Made by a program: the position numbers and the translations under genes. Source: Bacteroidaceae bacterium (lineage in GTDB: Bacteria; Bacteroidota; Bacteroidia; Bacteroidales; Bacteroidaceae). From it: a stretch of 64,000 bases of DNA. Shown one piece after another: positions 23,457 through 33,400 of the stretch; position 1 is the first letter of the stretch; the number at the start of each line of letters is the position of its first letter. A model generated the notes under the pieces. It worked only from the letters and a program-made list of their open reading frames with translations, made no database searches and was not told the origin of the DNA. The DNA lies in the NCBI GenBank assembly GCA_017535725.1, contig JAFXTO010000021.1, positions 1-64,000 on the forward strand. Reading direction: 5' to 3'.

Positions 23457-26400
23457 ATGATACACACAAGGAAACTACACACTCGGTGGGTGGCGCTGCT
23501 GGCGCTGCTGCTGGTGCCCCTATGGTCACTGGCTGTCACCATCGACCTGGCCGACGCCAACGGCAATGTGCTGCGCTACTCGTACAGCGGCACGGGCTCG
23601 GCCTCTGTGAGCAGTCTGGTCTCCGTCAGCGAGGACTCCGAGTTGGCGGGACACCTTATCATTCCTGCCACCATCACGGATGCAGACGAGGTGGTACATA
23701 GTGTCACTTCCATCGCCTCGAATGCCTTCAGCGGCAAGACGGAAGTGCTCTCTGTGGCTATCGGCTCGAACGTCATCACCATCAATGATTATGCTTTCAG
23801 CGGTTGCTCCAGCCTGACGGAAGTCACGGGTGGTGTTGCCGTCACGACCATCGGCAGAGAAGCCTTCCGCAGCACAGGGCTGACCAAGGCTTTCCTGCCC
23901 AACGCCGTGCAGACCATTGGCACTTCGGCCTTCATCGGCTGTCCTCTGAAGGAAATCGTCTTCGGTCCTAATGTTCAGAGTATCAGTTACGGGCAGTTCC
24001 GCAACTATAGTTCTGACATCCTGAACGTAGAGCGCATCGTCTTCAACGGCACCTACACTTCTGTTCCGTCCAGTTTCTGCACCAATTTCCCGAAACTGAC
24101 GGAAATCGTGCTGGGCGACAACATCACGTCCATTGGGGGCAATGCCTTTCAGGGCACGCCTCTGACATCGCTGACCCTGCCTTCAGGCCTCACCTCCATC
24201 AGCAGCTCTGCCTTCGAGAACTGCGACCGCCTGAAGAGCGTGGTGATTCCCGATAATGTGACTTCGCTCAGCAACTATGCCTTCTGCAGTTGCGACAGCC
24301 TGCAGCAATTGGTCATCGGTTCAAAGGTGACATCCATTGGCGACTACGCTTTCAGTGGTTGTGTCCAGCTGACGGACGTCACGGGTGGTGAGTCTCTGAG
24401 GACCATCGGTTCCAGTGCTTTCCGCAGCACGAAGTTGACCAAGGCTTTCCTCCCCGATGCCGTACAGACCATTGGCAGTGGCGCCTTCATTGGCTGTCCG
24501 CTGAAGGAAATCGTCTTTGGCCCGAATGTTCAGAGTATCAGTTACGGCCAGTTCCGCAACTACAGTTCTGATATCCTGAACATCGAGCGCATCGTCTTCA
24601 ACGGCACCTACAGCTCAGTTCCCAGCAACTTCTGTGCGAATTTCCCGAAGCTGACGGAAATCGTGCTGGGCGACAACATCACGTCCATTGGGAGCAGTTC
24701 TTTCCAAGGCACGCCTCTGACATCGCTGACCTTGCCTTCTGGCCTCACCTCCATCAACAGCAATGCCTTCGAGAACTGCGACCGCCTGAAGAGCGTGGTG
24801 ATTCCCGATCATGTGACTTCTGTCAGCAGCTATGCCTTCTGCAATTGCGACAGTCTGCAGCAGTTGGTTATCGGCTCTGCGGTGACCTCCCTCGGCGACT
24901 ACGCTTTCAGTGGTTGTGTCCAGCTGACGGACGTCACGGGTGGTTCCTCTCTGAGGACCATCGGTACCAGTGCTTTCCGCAGCACGAAGTTGACCAAGGC
25001 TTTCCTCCCCGATGCCGTACAGACCATCGGCAGTGGTGCTTTTATCGGCTGTCCGCTGAAGGAAATCGTCTTTGGTCCTAATGTTCAGACTATCAGTTAT
25101 GGGCAGTTCCGCAACTACAGTTCTGATATCCTGAACGTAGAGCGCATTGTCTTCAACGGCACCTACAGCTCAGTTCCCAGCAACTTCTGTACGAATTTCC
25201 CGAAACTGTCGGAAATCGTGCTGGGCGAGAACATTACGTCGATAGGCTCATCGACTTTCCAGGGAACGCCTATCACGTCTGTCTCCCTGCCTTCAGGCCT
25301 CACCTCCATCGGCAGCACAGCCTTCAATAACTGCGACCGCCTGAAGAGCGTGGTGATACCCGACAACGTGACCAGCCTCGGCAGCTCTGCCTTTGAAAAC
25401 TGCGACAGCCTGACACAGGTGACGCTGGGTGAGAAGGTGGCAACCCTCAATGACCACGTCTTCTACAACTGCAGCCGCTTGACCACCATCATCGGTGGTG
25501 ATGCCGTAACGAAAATAGGCAACTACGCCTTCTACAACACCAAACTGACCAAGGCTTTCCTGCCTGATGCCGTACAGACTATCGGCTCGGGTGCGTTCCG
25601 CTACTGTCCGCTGAAGGAAGTGGTATTCGGCCCGAACGTCCAAAGTATCAGCTATGGAATATTCAAAAATAATACCTCGGATGTCATCAGCGTGGAGCGT
25701 TTGGTCATCAATGGCACTTTCACGGAGATTCCCAGCAATATGTTCTCTTACTGGAAGATCAAGGAAGTGGTGATTGGCGAGAACGTTCAGACCATCGGCA
25801 GCTCTGCGTTCTACAACTGCGACAGCCTGGTGAGCGTGACGATTCCCAACAGTGTCACCTCCATCGGCAGCTCAGCCTTCCAAGACCTAATGAAGTTGCA
25901 GACTGTGGCCCTCGGTTCGGGCGTGACCTCCATCGGCAGCACCGCTTTCACCAACTGCCAGCAGCTGACCACCGTCACAGGTGGCGAGTCGCTGAAGACC
26001 ATCGGCTCCTCCGCCTTCGAGAAATGCTATGCGTTGCAAGCCTTCGATGGCCACAACAGCCTGCAAACCATTGCTGAATATGCCTTTTATAATTGCTCCG
26101 GCCTGACGGAACTGACTGGCTTGGAAGCCGTGAAGACCGTCAACTACTACGCTCTGTACAATTGTTCGAAGCTGACGGAACTCACTTTCGGAACCGCCTT
26201 GACCTCTTTCAACTATCAGAGTAACTATACAGACCAATACGGTCCCTCCAACTTGCGCTACCTGACACTGCCCTGCGGTGCCGTTCCCTTTACCTCCAGT
26301 GGCACCAACGGCTTGCCCACGGGCTTGCTTATCTATGTGCCGGACAGCCTCTTGGAGACCTACCGCGCGGAATCGAAATATTCCCGCTTCCGCTTCATGG

Positions 26401-29400
26401 CCATCGGCGCTGCTGAGGACTATGCCGTCACCACCACTGAAGGTGGCCAGCTGCAGGAAAAGATTGAAGCCGACGGCGCTGCCGAGGAAGTGATGGAACT
26501 GAAGATTATCGGTCCCATCAACGGAACGGACATCGATTACATCCACCGCTACATGACCAATATCGAGGTGCTGGATCTGGAAGAAGCTGAAATCGTCAAC
26601 GACGGCGACTCGTACCACCGCTGGAAGCACGCCGGCAACACCTCCACGCAGTACCAGAGCAGCAGCTATAACACCCAGAACAACGTCGTGGGCAGCTTCA
26701 TGTTCGCCAACCTGACGGGTCTGCGCAAGCTGGTGCTCCCGGCTGGTGTAACCTCCATCGGCAGCTACGCTTTCTCGGACTGCGGTCGTCTGACGGAAAT
26801 CACGATTCCCGACGGCGTGACCTCCATCGGCAGCTATGCATTCAGCTACGCCTTCGACAGTAGCAAGTGCCCGCGTCCGACCACGCTGCATCTGCCCGCA
26901 CAGCTGACCAGCCTCGGCTCCTACGCGTTCTATTATATGAAGGCACCGCAGAGCATCGAGATACCGGAGGGCGTGGAGACCATCAACGAATACACCTTTA
27001 GTTATTGTGGCGCTCGCAACGTGACGCTGCCCGAGGGTCTGAAGACCATCAGCCAGTATGCCTTCTATTCCAGCAGCGTGCAGAATATCAACCTGCCCTC
27101 GACGCTGGAAACGATAGGGAATCGTGCCTTCTATTATTCTTCTGTGCGCTCCATCACCTTCCCCGATGCGCTGAAGACCATTCCGGAATACTGTTTCTAT
27201 AATTGTTCCAACCTGGGGGACGTCACTTTCAGCGAAGGTCAGGAGACCATTGGGCAATACGCTTTCCAAAGCTGCTCCAACCTGAAGACCATCACCTTCA
27301 GCGAAGGTCTGCAGACCATCAGCCAGTACGCCTTCTACGAATGCCAGAACCTGAAAGCCGTGCATCTGCCGCAGAGCCTGAAAACCATCAGCAACGACGC
27401 CTTCAACCGGTGCTACCGCCTGGAAGAAGCCACGTTGCCGGATGCCCTCGAGACCATGGGCAACTACGCCTTCAGCAACTGCGACTCGCTGACGACCTTC
27501 ACCTTCCCGGAAACCATTACCATCGTGCCGGAGTACGCCCTGGCATATAGCGACAAGCTCCAGACCATCAACCTCGCCTCGGGCGTTCGCCGCATATCCA
27601 GTTACGCCTTCGACGGCTGCTTCAACCTGAAATCCTTCGACTTCGACCAATACACGAAGCTGAACCAGATTTACGGTTACAGCTTCCGTGGAACGGGTCT
27701 GAAGGAAGTGGATTTGCCCGACCGCATAGACACGCTCTACGTTTCTGCCTTCAGGAATTGTAAATCGCTGAAACGGGCAAAGATGCCTACTGGTGTGGAT
27801 TACGTCGCCTCCGACCTCTTCAACGGCTGCGATTCGCTGGAGCAAGTGGTGATGCACGACGGCATCAACCGCATCAACAGCAATGCCTTCAACGGCTGTA
27901 AGTCCCTGCCTACGATAGCCCTGAACGACGGCATCACGCTCATTAGCGACGGTGCCTTCTACGGCTGTTCCACGCTGGAGCTTCCCAATCGCCTGCTGCC
28001 CCCCAACCTCACGACCATCAATAGCGAAGCTTTCTACGGCTGTTCGAAGTTGCAGCTCGACGCTTATCCCGAAGGGTTGCAGAACATCGAGAGCAGTGCT
28101 TTCAGGGAGTGCTCGTCGCTAACCAACGGCAATCTACCCGCAGGCCTGAAGAAGCTGGATAGCAACTCCTTCCGCGGCTCGGGTCTCACCAGCGTTGTCA
28201 TTCCCGAAGGCATCACGACCCTCGGCACCAGCGTCTTCGAGAGCTGTAAGTCGCTGGTCAACGTCACGTGGCCTGCCGACCAGAAGGTGATTCCCAATTA
28301 CACGTTCTACGGCTGCTACAATATGGCTGACCCGAACCTGCCCGATGTGGTAACGGAAATCGGCTACCAGTCATTCTATAACTGTAACTTCAAGACCTTC
28401 CACTTCCCGACATCGTTGGTGACCATCGGACAGCAGGCTTTCGAATATGCCTACGGCCTTACGGAAATCAGCCTCCCCATTTCGCTGCGCACCATCAAGC
28501 AGTATGCCTTCCGCGGTACCAAGCTGCGTCATGTGGAGATTCCCGACAGCGTCACCACCCTCGAAGGCTATGTCTTCTACGACTGCGACAGCCTGCGTAC
28601 GGCGTATCTTGGACGCTGCATGAACTATGGCGCCAGCACCTACTTCACCTATTTCTATGAGTGCGACAGCCTGAAACTTGTACGCATCTACGCCGGTACG
28701 CCGCCTACGATGTCCAGCAACTATTACATCAACCGCTACTACAGGAATTGCGTGCTCGAAGTGCCCGCTGGAGTTGATAGTCTCTACCGCGAAGCCGACA
28801 TCTGGAAGGACTTCAAGGAGATTCGCACCTTCCTCACCGGCGACAAGCTCGACGCCATCGACTACGCCATCCTCAAGCGGCTCTATGAGCTCTGGGACGG
28901 CGACAACTGGACCCACAAGTGGGATCTGGAGACCGACGACCGCTTCATCGGCAAGTGGTACGGCGTGACCTTCGAGGGCGACCATATCAAGACCATCAAT
29001 CTTACGAACAACAACCTGCGCGGCCCGCTCACCCACGATGTCTTCGACCTGCCAGCGCTGACGTCCCTCGACCTGGGCAACAACTACCTCTATGCGAAGC
29101 TTGATACCGTGCTGGCCGACGACTTCAGCGATTCGAAGATGACGCGCATCCAGTTCTACAGCAACCTTCTCGAAGGCGACCTTTATCCCTTCGTCTCGAA
29201 GTTCAGCGCACTCACTTACCTCAGCGTCTCCTACAACCAGCTGACAGCTATCTCACAGCCTATCTCGAAGGCCACGCTGCAAAGTGCTGGAAGCAACCTC
29301 TGGTTCAGCGACCAGTTCGTAAACTACAAGACGAACAAGCCCTTCGTCAGCGAGAAATATCCCGCCCGCCAACTGCAATTCGGCGAACCCTTCGAGGTCG

Positions 29401-30347
29401 AGTGGAACAGTCTGCAACTCTATGACCACAGCCGTCAGGACTACAGCCGCAGTAACACGAGTCTCTACCGGATGTACCACGACGGCAGCAATTGGACCTA
29501 CAACAGTTCTGCCTATTTCACGCTACAGAACGGTGAGTTCAGAGTCACCACCAGCAATGTGCTCTATCCGCAGCGTGGCGAGCCCATGTTGCTGATACCC
29601 TCTACCTCCAGTGCCTACATGACACCTATTGTCGTACAATTCGACTGGGCCGACGGCGACGTTAATGCCGACCTGACTGTTGACGTCACCGACCTGCAGA
29701 GCGTCGTGTACTACGCCATGAACTACAGCAAGCTCAGCGGCAAGACCTTCAACTACACGGCTGCCAACGCCAACAACGACCAGTATATCGACGTTCGCGA
29801 CGTGGTGTCCTGCGTCAACGGAATCCTGGCTTTCGAAGAGCCCGAGGTTCCCGCAGGCGTGCGCCCGTTCCTTATTAAAGAATATACTCAGGCCTGCAAC
29901 GGAGTGGCCATCGAGGGCGGCTGTCTGCGACTGGCCAACGAAGACGAGGTGGCAGCACTGCAGCTGACACTGCGTAACCAGGTGGCCGACGACCTCTCTC
30001 TGGGCTCCGACATCAGAGGCTTCCGTCTGGCAAAGAAGCAGGTGGGCAGTGACACCCGTGTGATTCTATACAACCTCGACGGCAACGTCATCAATGCAGG
30101 CGAACACGACCTGCTGACGGGCGTTTCACCAGAGGCTTACATCACCGCAGTACGTCTCACCGACAGCGAAGCCGACTACCTCGAAGTCGCCATCCGTGAG
30201 CAGGTGACCAGCATTTCTGAAATGGAAAATGAAGAATGGACTGAAGTGTACGATGTGCAAGGTCGCCGCATCACGTCTCTGAAGAACGCACCGTCAGGTG
30301 TTTATATCATCAAACAAGGTAATAAACAGTTTAAGATTAAGAAGTAG
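23457..30347 (+). CDS. Giant BspA-like LRR surface protein with dockerin-like tail
   Basis: A 2296-aa secreted protein with signal peptide MIHTRKLHTRWVALLALLL (cleavage near residue 26). Residues about 60-1790 are dozens of 23-aa type-5 (BspA/Treponema pallidum) leucine-rich repeats of the form IP..VTSIG..AF..C..L. Three near-identical 185-residue blocks (DNA 23817, 24372, 24927; exact 555-bp period) are followed by a related fourth block of 486 bp. Residues about 1800-1930 hold classical LRRs (INLTNNNLRGPL, SLDLGNNYL). Residues 2066-2130 are a dockerin-like pair of EF-hand-type loops (DGDVNADLTVDVTDL, ANANNDQYIDVRDVV). The C-terminus (VYDVQGRRI...GVYIIKQGNK) is a sorting-type tail. Likely an adhesin or protein scaffold on the cell surface. 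An R41 repeat begins at the stop codon. Confidence 0.92.
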   Translation: MIHTRKLHTRWVALLALLLVPLWSLAVTIDLADANGNVLRYSYSGTGSASVSSLVSVSEDSELAGHLIIPATITDADEVVHSVTSIASNAFSGKTEVLSVAIGSNVITINDYAFSGCSSLTEVTGGVAVTTIGREAFRSTGLTKAFLPNAVQTIGTSAFIGCPLKEIVFGPNVQSISYGQFRNYSSDILNVERIVFNGTYTSVPSSFCTNFPKLTEIVLGDNITSIGGNAFQGTPLTSLTLPSGLTSISSSAFENCDRLKSVVIPDNVTSLSNYAFCSCDSLQQLVIGSKVTSIGDYAFSGCVQLTDVTGGESLRTIGSSAFRSTKLTKAFLPDAVQTIGSGAFIGCPLKEIVFGPNVQSISYGQFRNYSSDILNIERIVFNGTYSSVPSNFCANFPKLTEIVLGDNITSIGSSSFQGTPLTSLTLPSGLTSINSNAFENCDRLKSVVIPDHVTSVSSYAFCNCDSLQQLVIGSAVTSLGDYAFSGCVQLTDVTGGSSLRTIGTSAFRSTKLTKAFLPDAVQTIGSGAFIGCPLKEIVFGPNVQTISYGQFRNYSSDILNVERIVFNGTYSSVPSNFCTNFPKLSEIVLGENITSIGSSTFQGTPITSVSLPSGLTSIGSTAFNNCDRLKSVVIPDNVTSLGSSAFENCDSLTQVTLGEKVATLNDHVFYNCSRLTTIIGGDAVTKIGNYAFYNTKLTKAFLPDAVQTIGSGAFRYCPLKEVVFGPNVQSISYGIFKNNTSDVISVERLVINGTFTEIPSNMFSYWKIKEVVIGENVQTIGSSAFYNCDSLVSVTIPNSVTSIGSSAFQDLMKLQTVALGSGVTSIGSTAFTNCQQLTTVTGGESLKTIGSSAFEKCYALQAFDGHNSLQTIAEYAFYNCSGLTELTGLEAVKTVNYYALYNCSKLTELTFGTALTSFNYQSNYTDQYGPSNLRYLTLPCGAVPFTSSGTNGLPTGLLIYVPDSLLETYRAESKYSRFRFMAIGAAEDYAVTTTEGGQLQEKIEADGAAEEVMELKIIGPINGTDIDYIHRYMTNIEVLDLEEAEIVNDGDSYHRWKHAGNTSTQYQSSSYNTQNNVVGSFMFANLTGLRKLVLPAGVTSIGSYAFSDCGRLTEITIPDGVTSIGSYAFSYAFDSSKCPRPTTLHLPAQLTSLGSYAFYYMKAPQSIEIPEGVETINEYTFSYCGARNVTLPEGLKTISQYAFYSSSVQNINLPSTLETIGNRAFYYSSVRSITFPDALKTIPEYCFYNCSNLGDVTFSEGQETIGQYAFQSCSNLKTITFSEGLQTISQYAFYECQNLKAVHLPQSLKTISNDAFNRCYRLEEATLPDALETMGNYAFSNCDSLTTFTFPETITIVPEYALAYSDKLQTINLASGVRRISSYAFDGCFNLKSFDFDQYTKLNQIYGYSFRGTGLKEVDLPDRIDTLYVSAFRNCKSLKRAKMPTGVDYVASDLFNGCDSLEQVVMHDGINRINSNAFNGCKSLPTIALNDGITLISDGAFYGCSTLELPNRLLPPNLTTINSEAFYGCSKLQLDAYPEGLQNIESSAFRECSSLTNGNLPAGLKKLDSNSFRGSGLTSVVIPEGITTLGTSVFESCKSLVNVTWPADQKVIPNYTFYGCYNMADPNLPDVVTEIGYQSFYNCNFKTFHFPTSLVTIGQQAFEYAYGLTEISLPISLRTIKQYAFRGTKLRHVEIPDSVTTLEGYVFYDCDSLRTAYLGRCMNYGASTYFTYFYECDSLKLVRIYAGTPPTMSSNYYINRYYRNCVLEVPAGVDSLYREADIWKDFKEIRTFLTGDKLDAIDYAILKRLYELWDGDNWTHKWDLETDDRFIGKWYGVTFEGDHIKTINLTNNNLRGPLTHDVFDLPALTSLDLGNNYLYAKLDTVLADDFSDSKMTRIQFYSNLLEGDLYPFVSKFSALTYLSVSYNQLTAISQPISKATLQSAGSNLWFSDQFVNYKTNKPFVSEKYPARQLQFGEPFEVEWNSLQLYDHSRQDYSRSNTSLYRMYHDGSNWTYNSSAYFTLQNGEFRVTTSNVLYPQRGEPMLLIPSTSSAYMTPIVVQFDWADGDVNADLTVDVTDLQSVVYYAMNYSKLSGKTFNYTAANANNDQYIDVRDVVSCVNGILAFEEPEVPAGVRPFLIKEYTQACNGVAIEGGCLRLANEDEVAALQLTLRNQVADDLSLGSDIRGFRLAKKQVGSDTRVILYNLDGNVINAGEHDLLTGVSPEAYITAVRLTDSEADYLEVAIREQVTSISEMENEEWTEVYDVQGRRITSLKNAPSGVYIIKQGNKQFKIKK
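23817..26036 (+). repeat. 555-bp tandem repeats within the LRR gene
   Basis: Anchor words ACGG[AC][AC]GTCACGGGTGG recur at 23817, 24372 and 24927, and a divergent anchor lies at 25482: spacing exactly 555 bp (185 codons). The next anchor is 486 bp on (25968), shorter by exactly one 23-codon LRR. Units 2 and 3 are nearly identical at DNA level, indicating recent duplication or gene conversion. Confidence 0.9.
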
Positions 30348-30387
30348 ACCCACCCCCCGCCCTCCCTGTGAGGGAGGGAGTGGTTAC
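30347..30387 (-). repeat. R41 palindromic repeat, minus orientation, at a stop codon
   Basis: A 41-bp copy from GACCC to GGTTAC; its first base is the last base of the LRR gene's TAG stop. Partner plus copy at 30457-30499; spacer 69 bp, with the next start codon inside it. The GC-rich hairpin could also limit read-through. Confidence 0.88.
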
Positions 30388-30426
30388 CAAAAGAATATGA
30401 ATTCAAACTATTAAAAGAAAAGTATT

Positions 30427-33400
30427 ATGAAAGCAATTAGTTCCTATTTGCAAAAGTATATACTCCCCTCCCTCATAGGGAGGGGCAAAGGGGTGGGTCT
30501 TCTGCTGCTGTTCTTGCTTATCAGCGGAATAGCCTTTGCCCAGACCAACGTATTGCGAATTGGCGAAGTGACCTATCCTGCCGGTAAGACGGCAACGGTG
30601 CCCATTGAGCTGGAGAACCAGAGCGACATTGTGGCAGCACAGTTCGTTATCTCTACGCCCTATCCGCTCAAGGCTTATACCGACGAACAGGGTAATGAGG
30701 TGGGTCTGATGAAGTTGAATCCACAGCGCGCTGGCAACCACGCCGTCAGTGTAGTGCAGACCTACAGCAGCGGCAATTGGCGTCGCTACCGCGTCATGAT
30801 TTACTCCGAGACGAACGAGAAGTTCAGCGGTAGCAGCGGCACCCTGCTCACCCTGCAGATGGAGATGCCCGAAACGCTGACCAACGGCCAGACGCTCAGT
30901 GTCTCGTTCTACGAGGACACCAACAACTACTACGTCTCCAGCCACGGCGTGACCATTCTCTCCGACCGCGAGGGAAACAATGTCGTCTCAAGCACCGTCA
31001 ACGGCAAGATCACCATCGAAGTCATCCCGCGGCCTGATATCATCCCGTCGGACGTGAAAGTAACTCAGACGCTGGCCCGTCCGGGCGATCAGCTGGACTT
31101 CACGTGGACTGTCGCCAACCAGGGCGACCTCGCTACGGGAGCAGGCTGGACCGAAAAGCTGTTCCTCGAGAACGAGAACAAGAACCGCGTATATATCGGC
31201 ACCACCGCCTACGAAGGAACCCTCGAAGTGGGAGCCAGCGTGCAGCGTTCCTGCTCCATCGACCTCGAAGAGTTTCCGGGCATCAGCGGAGCCTGCCGAC
31301 CCGTCGTGCAACTGGTGCCAGCAGCTAATTGCGGAGAAATCGCACTGGATCAGGACAACAACACCGCTGTAGGAACGGCCTACAGCCTGAACGTGCGCAA
31401 ATACCTGCAGCTGACCGCTTTCAAGAACGCCATCCCCGAGAAGAACGTCAACAACGGCTACGCCTGCGAGTTGCGCCGCTCTGGTGACCTCAGCGTCACG
31501 CAGACCTTCGCCGTCATCACCCGCGATGCAGCAGGAAACACCAACCGCCTGAAGGTAAACTCCGACGGCAGCGGAATGGTACGCTTCGACAAGAACGTCT
31601 CGAAGGTAAACTTCTACCTCTATCCCATCAACAACGACGATATCAACGTGGATCCGCGCGTGGCCATCATCGTCAATCAGGACAAGAACAATGGCTACGA
31701 CACCGTTACGGACACCGTTAGCCTTGAGGACGATGACCTCATTCCCCTCACCCTCGTCACCGATAAGGGTGAATACAACGAGGGCGAGAAAATCCGGGTC
31801 ACGGCCAGCGTGCCTGAACACTATTATCCGGGCGACATCTACGTCTATCTGAATGTGGAACAGCCCAAGCGATTCAAGCTGCCGCAGCGAATCGTCATTC
31901 CTGACGGCGAGATTTCGGGCTCGGCATACGTTGATGTCCTGCAGGACCAGACGCCCGCCAACGACTTGAACATCACCCTCACGGCCACTGCCGACCGACA
32001 CGCGAAAGCTTCGACCGTCTTCACCCTGAAGGACGACGACACGCCCGCAATCTCGTTGACCCTCTCGCCGACCACCGTCAGCGAGGGCGCCGGTCCCTCT
32101 GCCATCCTCGGCACCGTAACCCGCACCGGCGTGACCAACAACAAGATCACCATCAAGCTCTCTGACGACGGCAACAACGACATCTATTATTCCCAGACCA
32201 CACTAACAATGCCCGCCGGAACGACGACCATCAACTTCCCGTTGGGCGTTCGCGACAACGCCACCGTCGATGGCGACCGCGTGGTGAATATCCGTGCTGC
32301 CGTATATATCACGGACTGTAACTGTTCGGCAATCGGCGACAAGCAGGCCTCGGTCGAAGTGCCTATCACCATCACCGACGACGATGGTCAGGCACTCAGC
32401 CTGAGCCTCAACCGCAGCACGATCCTCGAAGGTGACGAAACGGGTGCCACGCTGACGGTAAGCCGCAACACGACGGAGAACAGCGAACCGCTGACGGTCA
32501 CCCTCGAGAGCGATGACCCGGATCTCGTCTTCCCCGCCACCGTCACGATACCCTCGGGCAAGACCACGACCACAGCCGTCATCAAGGCTCCTGCCAACAG
32601 CACCGAGGAAGGCGACCGCACCGTCAGCATTCTGGCCAAGGCTGCCAACTTCAGCAGCGGTTCGGCCTGGCTGCTCATCAGCGACCGCACGCTGCCTGAT
32701 GCCATCATCGAGAGTGCCACGCTGAGTCAGACGGAAGTGGCTGCCGGCAGTTCGGTCACCGTGACCATCGTCCTCAAGAATATCGGTGCTGCCGCCCTGC
32801 CAAAGGGTGCGCTGGTGCAGGTTCTGCAGAACGGCAGCGCCGTCAGCAGCATGAACACCACAGAGGCCATACCGCAGGGCGAGACGCGCACGATGACGGC
32901 TCATATCCAGGCCAGCGACGTTCCTGGCAGCTACACCATCAAGGCTGTCGTCAACCCGAAAAACGCCTTGGCCGAACTGCTCTACGTCAACAACTCGTCG
33001 GAGCAGCAAACACTCGCCGTCACATCGCTCTACAGCTTCACCATCGCCTCGGACAAGAGCGCCTACAAGGACGACGACATCATTACCCTCTCGGGCACCG
33101 TGACTGCTACGGGCAGCTCATCAGTAGCAGATGTGCGCGTGGAGCCGTACGTCATCTTCAACGGACAGCGCAAGGCCCTGGAATGCCTGACCGACGCCAC
33201 TGGCCATTTCAGCGCTATCTACGAGCGTCCCGAGGGATTCCGCGGACACTTCACCTACGGCGTTTGCAACCCGGACGAGAAGGTGAGCACCGCAATGGGT
33301 TCGTTTGACGTTTATGGCATGGAGCGCACCTCCACCAATTACATCAAACACGAGCTCTTCAAGGACGCACCCTACCAGGGCACTATCGGCATCAAGAACC

